Shown here piece by piece: positions 37,211 through 47,200 of a DNA stretch of 64,000 nucleotides. This DNA comes from Neckera pumila. Taxonomy: Eukaryota; Streptophyta; Bryopsida; Hypnales; Neckeraceae. Position 1 is the stretch's first letter. Each line of letters opens with the position of its first letter. Where the stretch lies: contig OZ018410.1 in the NCBI GenBank assembly GCA_963969595.1, positions 35,817,413-35,881,412 of the forward strand, written 5' to 3'. The notes beneath the pieces are model-generated. The model saw nothing but the letters and a program-made list of their open reading frames with translations. It did not search any database and was not told where the DNA came from. The translations under genes were made by a program, and so were the position numbers.

Positions 37211-38919
37211 TACATATTTACAGGGAATGACAACGGGACCACGGATCACAATCAAAACCAATAAATGTGTACAATTGATGCCAGTGAGCTATTATAGTTG
37301 GTAAAAATTTGTTCTCATGCCCGCTTATTGGCTTAGGGAGATTTCTATTTAGTCCCAGTTTTATTCTTAATCCTTAAATTTTTTAGCGATCCAAAATGGT
37401 TTGATCCATTTTTATAACAGTCATTTTTGAACTAAGAAATGTAAAGAGTCACATTAATTTGGGCTCATTCTCAAGAAAATCAAGTTAGCTATTGAATAGT
37501 GTTTTTAGATTTAAAAAAAGAGTCACAATTGAATTTACAAAAATTTCCAAAACATGGATGGTTTGGGGCTCTAACAAAGAGTCATTGCTTTAGAAAACTT
37601 TGGCCAATGAGGTGGAGGCATGTGTTGATGGGCAAGTGGGGTCAAAATTGCACCGCCTGGTATTAGTAAGGCCGGGCCCAGCCTTTTGAATGGGAAAAAG
37701 GTGGAAGAATAATGAGGTTGGACAATGATAACACTTGGAATTCTCATGGGTTCTTAGCATAGACCATTCATGACCCTTTTCAATGAGCTCCCCAATAGTA
37801 GATTAGACCTAGAGCAGTACTGCCTTCTCATTTTTTTTAACTCTGTCTATGGGTACAAACAACCATTGAAATATACATTTTGCACTTGGATTTGAGCCAT
37901 TTTTCAAGAAAAAATTCCCTATTGTGTGTCTTTTTTTGTGTTCCTTCACTCTACCATGTTTAATCTTGAATTTTGGCTCTAGATTTGTGACAAATCTTCT
38001 ATTTTTCTCATAATTATTGAAATTTAACAATGAAGTGGTCACTTTGCAAGACCATTTTCTCACTCATTTTTGGTCTTAAAATATAAGACTTGTTTCCATG
38101 CATGTGGAATACCTTGAGAATGCATATACGATGCCAACTTTTTAAAATGTCATGTGTCTAAAAGAGCCAGTCAAAGCACAATTTTGACTACTCCAAAACA
38201 TTAATTTCCTTGTAGTACCCTTTGCTTTTACGTTATAATCTTCCAATCTATGATTTGGATTGAAAATAAGCTTTGTAGAGATGATCAAGACTTAAGTTTC
38301 TACAAGATACTATAGTTAATTTTGTCTAAAAATGACTCATCATACTTTGAGCTTCAACTCTTTGTCACTTACAAAATGAGATCCCAAAGTCCTTCAAAAT
38401 GGCCAAAATATTTAAGAATTGAGAAGTGTACCTAACTATTTTTTTTGGATTCCTTTGCAAACCCTAATCCAAATGTATAGATCTATCAAATTCTTATTTT
38501 AAATAAGCTGGCACATGTAAAGATCTTCTCAAGTCTGTTGTTTGTACTGATTTCCCTAAATACACATACATATGTAGTGATTTTCAAATTTTCAAATTTT
38601 TAAAAGTCTATCATTTTTAACTTCTTAGTCTGCCTAAATTTTAAAGATTTGTTACGTCAATTTTCATGGCAAGAAAATCCTTGAAGAGTTGGAACACGGC
38701 CCCTCTTATCATTTTACTCTGGTTCAGAATTTTCTCTGCAAGGGGTACTAGGCGTATTCATGGAGCCAGGTAAGTTGGCCCAAAGCTCAATTCCTTTTCT
38801 GAATTTTTACATCTTATTGTTTATATCTTTGTGTAAATTTTATTCTTTACCTCCATGGTCATCAGTCAAGGTTTATTGTTTGGATGACTGCAAAGTTACT
38901 TGGACTAAGGTGATTATTA

Positions 38920-39145
38920 GACTGGTCAAATTTTCATATTTTCTTATTGTCAAAGTGAAAGGAGGTTCAAATGCACCAAAGCACATGACATGTGGATATG
39001 ATATGCAAAAAGTTAGGAAGGGTCAAAATTTTTTTGCTAGATGTTCTAAAATTGTTTCTTCAACCTCAGTACATAATATTGGAGGTGTACATAGAGTGAT
39101 GATGGCGGTTTTAGGCAGTGTGCAATTTGGGGTGTACCCACCTTA
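38920..39145 (+). repeat. Dispersed repeat X, copy 2 (best preserved)
   Basis: This copy aligns with 4425-4670 and 12465-12665. It lies in a 128-codon open frame (38760-39146) whose middle reads KVKGGSNAPKHMTCGYDMQK and whose end reads VLGSVQFGVYPP. The frame may be a decayed zinc-finger exon of a hAT-like transposase; a clear Cys/His ligand set is not visible. Copy 2 is cut directly by the TTAA-bounded element that starts at 39147. Confidence 0.5.
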
Positions 39146-39146
39146 A

Positions 39147-40069
39147 CCCCTAAAGGACCAACATGCGTTTTTTGGCTTTATAGAAATTTTGGGCAGGTAC
39201 GTGTGACTAGAGATATCCATATTTGAGGCTGAAATTTTAGTAGAATGTGGGGGCGAGGAATATCTTCGTGTGTACCAAGTTTCATGACATTTTGAAATAC
39301 GAGTCAAAAGTTGTGACCTGATATGTTGCTTTTTTTCGTAACCGGGCAGTTTGGGCAGATCAGAAAAAATCATTTTTTCCGGAATTTTTTTTTTGAAATT
39401 GGTTCTCTACATTTATATATACTTAAAAAGCTTTGATTCATTCCATTTCAATCAATGAGTCAAAAGTTATGAGGGTTTTTGGTTTGTGGGCAGTTATGGA
39501 TTGTCTACTCTAAAAAAGTTTTTAAAGTCGTTTATTTAACTCAATTTCAACTTTTTTGGAAAAAAAAAAAAATCCTAGGATGTAAATTGATAATTACAAC
39601 ATTACAACCGTTGGGATTGGTATTTTTAAATTCCATGATTAAAATTTTAACAATTTAGTATTTTGAATCATTTCTACTTCTTTCTACTTACTATTTTTTT
39701 CCTATATGTTGTACAATTCCAAATGATGTGAAATTTTTCAAGCATATAGACAAATTGTTTAGGAAACTGAATTCAAAGAAGCACCACCTTTATCGGCATT
39801 TTTTCATTGAAAAGTGAGCTTGCAAAGTGCAGCTGCCCGGTTTTTCGCAGGATTGAAAAAATGATTTTCAAGACTTTGAATGCTTATATCTTATGATCCA
39901 CACGGTGGAATTTTCTGAAATTTTTACCACATGTTTTCAAAATATCATACTACAAGATCCTACGGTTACATGTGTCAAAAATTGTTTTTTTACAAAAATT
40001 TGGTAGTTGTATTAGAAATGGCAGTTTTGGAGCGTTTTTGGTGAGAACATAGTCATGAAACTTTAGGGG
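39147..40069. mobile_element. TTAA-bounded element with CCCCTAAAG termini, copy A
   Basis: The 923-bp element starts CCCCTAAAGGACCAACATGC and ends CATGAAACTTTAGGGG, flanked by TTAA on both sides (39143-39146, 40070-40073). It is the inverted-orientation counterpart of 58714-59633; the two agree along their whole length, including GAGTCAAAAGTTATGAGG and GCAGCTGCCCGGTTTTTCGC. An exact TTAA duplication with CCC-starting ends is the piggyBac pattern. A TA duplication with ACCCC ends cannot be fully excluded. There is no transposase frame. Confidence 0.75.
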
Positions 40070-40220
40070 TTAAGCGCCACCCTGTTGCACTATGTTTATC
40101 ATCTGTTTATTACTCCGTAATGTTTATTATTATGCAGAATATGGACTTCGAAGCACTTAAGTCTTAGGAGTTGGTTTCGAGGTCCAACAATGACTTAAAA
40201 GCCTTGTTGCGCAAGAGTTA

Positions 40221-40359
40221 GGGCCTCTTCACACTATGGCCGTCCAAGTCAAGAGTCCGTCGTTTCCACCAATCATATTGCAGGGTCCGTTGGTTCCACC
40301 AATTATATTGCAGAGTCCTAAGGCCTCTCGACTTGGACGGCCATAGTGTGAAGAGGCCC
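40221..40359. mobile_element. Tourist-like (PIF/Harbinger) MITE
   Basis: This 139-bp element has 35-bp inverted ends starting GGGCCTCTTCACACTATGGC. TTA flanks each side (40218-40220, 40360-40362). TTA duplication and GGGCC-type ends match PIF/Harbinger-derived Tourist MITEs. The centre holds two near-identical direct units around GTTTCCACCAATCATATTGCAG and TTGGTTCCACCAATTATATT. Confidence 0.88.
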
Positions 40360-40882
40360 TTAGGTTCAGTTCACAGGTCCTACTCTCTTCATTGTTTCAA
40401 GCCGGCTGAGACATACTTACATCGTTTTCTCTAGAGAGCAATGTTTCTGGATGATGTGAAAAAAAGATGGGAGTGCCAAGAGGGGCAAAGCATTCGTATT
40501 AACCAGAAGGGCAAGTTTTTCTATTCAATCGAAAACCTCGGCATACCTACTCCTCATTTAGACTCTGCAAGAGAACTCAAGCAGCTATCCAGAACCCAAC
40601 TTCAGGCATGAGCCAACAGCTAGCTTTATTTTAGAGCATCACATACCAACAAAGGAACTTTGTACCAACATTTCTCACTTCATCGCATTGGAAACCTTTC
40701 GAAAGGATACGCAAAACTATTATTTTCTATCATCTATAAGTTAATCTGTTCAAAATCGAAAGTACAACTCGCTGGTGATACTACCCCTACTTCTTTACAT
40801 GCCATGCATCTACAACTTAAAACTATTAATTGGGGCATAAAACTAAGTCCCAATGAAAGGCAGCAGCTGACTTAAAACATGC

Positions 40883-42664
40883 TCACTCGATTCGCTTTGC
40901 CTTTGCCTTCGCCTTCTTGTTTCGAAACTCGGCAATTTGAACACCCACCTTGTTTTGCACACTTTTAGTGAAACCGGAGTATGGCTCGTAGTGGAATATC
41001 GAATGCAACACCTGCATGAGAATCGGGTTCCTACTCATCAGTCACAATTCGTACAATTTTCTCAATATCAAAGCAGTAGAATACCAATAGTTCTTCTCTG
41101 GTATAATCTCTAGAATAACACAAGTCCAAGAGAATTAAAGGAACATGTTCTCATGCTCGTGAAATCTGCAACCAATTTCTCGGAACAGTAGAATAAACGA
41201 CCTGCCATGCAGACCCGGCATTCCAGAGGGTACTCCAAATGCTAAATTAGTATATCTACAAAAGACTTATAAGAAAAAATCTACCGTAGCAAACGCCATG
41301 TTCGTAGCTATTTTATTAGACCAAACGCAGGACAGTTCCTTATCACAAATTCCACTCGCTTCACAAGGTTTGCAATTTATGAGGGTCTACAAGGAGCACC
41401 CCTAAAGCTGGGACCAGAGGTGTTCAGCAAAGTATCAGGGCTAGAGGGAAGAAACCCTACAGTATGGATTTCCTCCTCAGGTCCTGTATGGTACAAACTA
41501 GCCCAATTCTGTTCCTTCAATACTGATACAATACTGGAAACTTAGGCACAAAAACCCTCGTATGGCAATATGGGAAGGAATACAGAAAACATACCTCAAG
41601 CAACACAAAGTAAGGTGCCATCAAGAATGCTTGTGCAAGATTGTCAAGCAATGCAGGCGCTCGCCCCTGTTTGAAAGTCACAACGCGGTTGGATCGGTCA
41701 GGTGAATCCCAATAGCAACAAGCCAGACATACTGACAATCATACTACAATATAGTTTGATTCAAGATCAACACTGGTCTCCTTCATTGACTAACCCGAAT
41801 CTTTAGAAATAGGACTAGACTCGAAGTCGGGTTACGAGGGTAAGAGGAAATACGAACCTCGAAGACACCATGCCCAATAAATTGAAAGGACCAACACACA
41901 ACCTGCGACACCGCCACAATCTGCACACACGAAATCCTTTCAGTAAGGTTGAAGATACCCAAGCTAATCCCATCTCCATCAGCAACGCATTTCTTCCAAC
42001 ATACTTGGTTGGCCTTCAATTAGCAAGTTCAAAGTAACCATGACTTCGCTAAATGTCCATGCCAACTCATCTTTCAATGGAAATAGAGTTCTCTACTATC
42101 ACATAAAGTGGTCTACAACCTCCGTCTTTGAAATTGCATAAGAAATCCATACATAGTGATAAAAATTTAATCTCAACAGTTTTGGCTCTTATACCCAAAG
42201 GGATCTCTCCAAAGCTCTACACTAATCTCCCCCGAAATCACACTCCTGCATATGTTAAAATACGCAAATAATAGAAACTAGATTGCACAAACATTGCACA
42301 GGAGGCTTACCTTCCATCCCAAAGAGTAGGGCACATGCTGCGCCACAGCGTTGGCACCCACCCAACAGCAGAGTACCAAAAACGCGGCCAACGATCCCGA
42401 CTTGCGCTCCAAGCCGATATAAAAAAGCGCGTACAAAGCGGCCGCAACAAAGCTGTAATTCAACACCATGTACTCATGGTAAGGAAAAGACGACATAAAG
42501 GGCGTCTGCGGCGCTAGAGGCGGTGTGTACGCGAAAAGTGTGAAGGCGGTGAACATAATCGGCCACACGAAGACGGCGTGAATGAGGATGTTGATCTTGT
42601 TGGAATGGTACGCCCCATACTGCGCGAATTGCTTCTCCAAATCGAAAATCCCACCGCCCGCCAT
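40883..42664 (-). CDS. Mpo1-like (DUF962 / YGL010w) ER membrane protein
   Basis: Exons (minus): 42664-42311, 41920-41858, 41666-41595, 41011-40883; 205 aa, normal for the family. In yeast, Mpo1 is an Fe(II)-dependent dioxygenase of the ER that shortens 2-hydroxy fatty acids during phytosphingosine breakdown. Family signatures are present: FAQYGAYHSNKINILIHAVF with His20 and His29, an AQH at His110, and WSFQFIGHGVFEGRAPALLD with His135; these conserved histidines are the likely metal ligands. Four hydrophobic membrane segments are visible (near 27-50, 70-92, 98-108 and 119-134). The C-terminus is basic (NKKAKAKAKRIE). The chosen ATG is followed by the family-typical FDLEKQF; an upstream in-frame codon would only add an unconserved leader. 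Intron 1 carries a copy of repeat Y. Substrate in this plant is inferred from the yeast enzyme. Confidence 0.93.
41999..42265 (+). repeat. Dispersed repeat Y, copy 2, in an intron of the Mpo1-like gene
   Basis: Aligns with 28077-28284 and 45826-46080 (CTTGGTTGGCCTTCAATTAG, then TGTCCATGCCAACTCATCTT, then AGTGGTCTACAACCTCC). It is most similar to the copy at 45826, with which it also shares the TGTTAAAAT end. It fills most of the first intron and lies antisense to the gene. Confidence 0.65.
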
Positions 42665-44244
42665 CGCTAGTTTTCCTGCACACCAAACCAAGCCTCCCAA
42701 TTGAAATTACAGCTCCCAGTGTCTGGATCTCGCGTTCTTTCTTGTAACCCTAATCGGCATGCAACCTCGGACTCTCCACCCGAACTGCAGTTAAACTAGT
42801 CTCCACTGACAAGGACCCGGAGCAATTAGTGTCCTACCTTTCGTATTGCAACCACCAACCACGACGGGAAAAAGCATGCAACGATAAGGAGGAAAAGATA
42901 AAATCCTATTCAGTGAGTCTGCAATTGACAAAGTGAGAAAACTGCTTTGGAGTTTCGATCTTTCGGAATGTTCGAGAAGGAGGGACTTTTGCTTTGCATG
43001 GTAAAGTCAATCCAACTATAGAAACATGGTCGGTACGGCCAATCAGCTGCTCATGAAAACTGCGTGATCGCAAAGCTGAGAAATTGCGAATGTGCTTGCA
43101 ATTCTCGTGCAAAGGATGAAGTGGTGATTATCACGCCACTTCGAAACAAGCAGCAATGAAATTCTTTGAGGTGTTTCAGGAGATTGCTACCTGTTGCTGA
43201 AATCGAAGGCTTGGAAGAAGCGGAGATGGGAGCTTGAGTGTGAATCCTCGGCAAAAGAAGGTGTGGTTTACGAAGACGAGAGTGAAGGTCTTGGCAATCA
43301 CGCAACTGGAGTTGAATTCCCCTGTTTTGAGCAAACCCTAATTTGCAGTTCCAGCGACGGGGGAGGGTTGAGCTCATAAGAGGAGTTGCAGAAATGACTC
43401 CACATGGTCCACCCGGCAGTCTAAACGAAATGCCCATCGTCAGAGCTCCAGAAGCTTGAAAGTGAGCCACCACGCAACAATCGAAGTCTCTTCCTCAATG
43501 CAACTCGTCATCTTCTTCCGTGTTTGCAGAAGGTCTAATGTTGAAAAAGGTCTAATGTTGAAAAAGCTGAAAAAGGTCTAATGTTGAAAAAGTTTCGTGG
43601 GGGTGTTTCAGTGTGCAATCTCAGACATTCCATTTTGTTACCGAATTTGGTGATGCGCAGTTCTGAGCACCCGAATCTGGTCTCAAAGATTCTATTGCTC
43701 TCGTAGAAACTTCTAGTCTTGTTGCCCGAATTGGCTCCATTCTTGGAGCAGCAGTCATATACATATTCACTCACAGCTGAAAACATTCTCTGGAAAATGT
43801 ACTGCATCCAACAAATTTGAAACCAATTACTTGACATTGTTACCAAAATGGTATTTTTGGAAGGACTCTCTTTTCCATCTCTTCCACTTGAAATGGAGAC
43901 ACTGTGTTCAGTGTGTTGAATTGGACATCAAGTTGGGCATCTTCTCTAATGAACAATTGTTTGTTCGGCAGAATTTACTCCCATTTATCAAAAGATTCAC
44001 TCATCCTTGCAATGACTGAAGAGGAAAATGGATACTCCGGTAAAATTTTGTATCCTAATGAATCCCAAGCGAATTATTGAAAAGGATCCTCTGCATTCCA
44101 CCTCCTACAACCTCAGAGATATCCATAAATAGGAGTCGAGGTCTTCCTACCATCCATACCGTAAATATATTAGACTACAATACACTACTGATTATTGTCG
44201 TTGCGATGGAACCAGTTTTGGAGACTAGTATCTGTTCCTAACTC
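42665..44244. other. Intergenic region between the Mpo1-like gene and the HGL1 3' end
   Basis: No gene is supported. The part up to about 43480 is less AT-rich and probably holds the promoter and 5' leader of the Mpo1-like gene, with telo-boxes at 42746 and 43333. A 17-bp direct repeat (AGGTCTAATGTTGAAAA) occurs three times at 43531, 43548 and 43572. The rest is unstructured. Confidence 0.55.
42746..43341 (-). promoter_or_regulatory. Telo-boxes upstream of the Mpo1-like gene
   Basis: AACCCTAA at 42746-42753 and AAACCCTAA at 43333-43341 lie about 85 and 670 bp upstream of the start codon. They match the telo-box motif seen upstream of MFAP1, coilin and UTP6 in this window. The near copy is the better candidate; the far one could be chance. 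Confidence 0.35.
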
Positions 44245-47200
44245 CTAAGCCTTGTAGTCATTGATGAATTCATATTCATGAGATATCTCCATTGGCGTGT
44301 CCTTGGACACAGGTCGTTCTTGTGACCACAGTTCGAATGTGCAAGATGCAGGGCACCAACTGAGAACGCACAACTCAACCTGCTGGAGGTCGAATCTGTT
44401 GGTAACTGCTAGATCAGTTTCCGTATCAATCAGCGTCCACTCACCTGCAAATGAACAAAATTATTACGGAAATTCCAGTACCAAACAGAAACACATACGA
44501 TATTATTTAGCGAAAGCTATAATTAAACTTTGAATGGAAACGTTGATTTTGATCGAAATAGGATCAAAATCAACCTTTGATACAAAAAAATGAATTTTGT
44601 CTTAAATCGTTATGAAAGATTGGGCAATACTGCAATGAAAAGAATGCTCAATATGATTGAGCCGCATAAGTAGAAATTCTGGAGAAGCGGCTATTACGAT
44701 TCACTGGGATTAATACGATTTCAAAAGAGGTCTTATTACTTTCGGTTCATCAGGCACTCACCATTGGGTCTGTCTGCCCCTTTGATAATAGTTTCTCCGA
44801 ACCCCATGTCTCCTCGAAGCTCGTGCTTTTGCCCATCGACCGCCGTATACCTGACGATGGACTTGAGCGGGTGGTCCAACCTCATCAGAGGGCGAATGCG
44901 GAGCCTCACCAGCCTGGAAAAGCCCCCTGACCCCGCTCCCACCGACCTCGCCTCAATCCTGGAGCTGATGTTCAACTTGTCAGGAGAGTTTTTGGCCACC
45001 AGAATGTCCCGGGCCATCACCAAACCGCCTCCAATATCACCTTCCAGGCCAAGGAACTCCTCCCCATCCAACGATGCCAAAGAATGCCTGCAATGCAATT
45101 TCCAAAACGACTTTCACTTGATTAGACCGACCCCCACTAGACGAGAAAACTGTGCATAAAATGACATTCCCCCTCTAAAGTGCTCCCATTGTTTCATATC
45201 AACAGTGTGACTCTTCCTCTCGAGCACTCCTCTTTCCAGTAATACTAGTTTCGACTCAGATAGTGAGAGAACTTCTCAGGGTCCAAAATCTCTCATATTC
45301 TCTCTAACGATGTTATGTGCTTGTAAATCAGGCCAGAATAAGATTGATTCACATAAGGTGTAAATTTTACTTGTTTATATCGGTTGTGATTTGATGAAGT
45401 ACCTGACCACTTTGTATTCCTCAGTACAGCCCGAAGACCGCCACTCAGTGCCACTATACTCTTCATAGCAGCCAGAATCGAACCTCCCCTCCAACCATTG
45501 GTATCCAGATGGTTGATGGTAGATTGAAATAATGCGACCACCGATCCATGGCACAACTTTGAGGGACAAGTGGCCAGACTGCAAGTCAATGGGCTCCAGA
45601 ACAGAACCGGCTCCCTTGATAACTTCATGCTCCTGAAAGACCTCATCCAGGAACGACTGACTCCTCTCTGCAAGATCCAATTCACCATAAAAGGTTATTA
45701 AAGACAGTTGTAGTACCTAATAAGAAACAGTTGCAGAGGGGAAAAAACATCAGTACAGTACCTGCGCTCAATAACAATAAAGCAGGACATCTATACTGAC
45801 CCGTCATCAACAGCAATTCATTGTTTCATACACTTGGTTAGCCTCCACTTGGTAAGTGGAATAAGCATGAGTTCGCTAATGTCCATGGCCACTCATTTTT
45901 TTAAGTGGAAATGGGGTTGTCTGCAGTCACTTATAGTGGTCTACAACCTCCCACCTAGAAATGGCATAGGAAATTCTTAAAAAGTGATCAAACTGAAACA
46001 GATTTCGTTCTTGCACCGAAAGATCCCCCTACAGTATAAATCGCTATATTAAACTCCTGCAAATGTTAAAATGCTTCAAGTCAGGCAAATACTATCTCTT
46101 CTTTAAGTCATACAGAAAAGGAAGGAATATGTAGGGCAAAGACGCACCTCTTTCAGTAAGCTCATGTTTGTGGTTGTTCGCCACAAGCTCGTCAACTTGA
46201 GCTGCTGAAGGAACTTTTATCCTCACTTCCTTCCCATCTTTACCCTCGCCTTGAACCTACAAGTCATGGCCAGTATAATGTAAGCAAACCTGCACATTTC
46301 CAAATAAAAATATCTGCTTAAAAACTCTCAGAAATCATAAATATATACTTCATGTTTCAGCTCGGTACCTCTGCGGAATGACCGAGAAGAAGTCGCACGT
46401 GCAATTTACGATCAGGCCTTGCCCAATTACCCTCGGACCGAGCAACTCTAACAACAACATCACCACCGTCGTCACCATTCATGCTGGGTAACTGCTGGGC
46501 TTCAAAGGTAGTGAGCAAATAATTGCCACTTTCGAAACCAAAGCCATCAGCATCGTCCTCGTACAAAAGACCCTCCGCCTTTCCTGTACAGAAAGTATCA
46601 TATGAGCAAACCATACCCCACAAGAAAAAGCCTAGGCCTGAAGCAAACTTACAAAAACTAACTCTGAGAAACTGTGACAGATTAAACACGATGGAAAGTT
46701 CACCTTTATCGTCAAGAGCGACTAACAAGGTGATGGTATCTGTGAGCTTGGCTTCCCCAACATGCTGGACAACTGGACCTGTTGGAACAATTGCTCCTCC
46801 CTTTAAGAATAGGAGGGGAAGTTCCTGCACCAAGCAACACAAGGCACAAAAATCAGGAGGATTGAGCGAAACTTTGAAGTGTGACGTTGAATGATCAAGT
46901 GCACAAGTCACAACTTTAAAAGGAAACTTGGATGCATTACCGAATTGTCATCGTTGAAATGGAATCGCTGCCAAATGCCTACGGGAAGATCAGTCTCAAA
47001 ATTCTTCTTTATATTCTTCGGAGTAGGACTGACAAGTAAAAACAGATAGATTTCACGAATCAGAAAAATGTCTAGACTTTTGGAAACTACTCTACTCGCA
47101 CGATGTCAAGCTCAGAACACAATGCAAGAATGTGTTAACCCCTGAAAGACCAAGGATCCGAGGTTTTAAAATAACCAGTTCGATTGACCATATTGTGAGA

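Larger units (their letters stand above)
33886..40882. other. Gene-free AT-rich interval with many transposons
   Basis: No gene is supported over about 7 kb. It contains a minisatellite (35090-35370), a TA-flanked MITE (36909-37210), repeat X (38920-39145), a TTAA-bounded element (39147-40069) and a Tourist-like MITE (40221-40359). A further degraded relative of the TTAA family probably starts near 36156 (TTAATTCCTAAAGTCCC), and a TTAACCCTGAAAG sequence near 33968 may mark another old end. A CACTA-like terminus (TAGTG) ends at 34733 without a matching partner. Confidence 0.6.

Noticed and set aside
47142..47160. TTAACCCCTGAAAGACC in an HGL1 intron as another TTAA element
   Set aside because: Only one end is visible; no matching inverted end or TTAA partner was found within the 400-bp intron.
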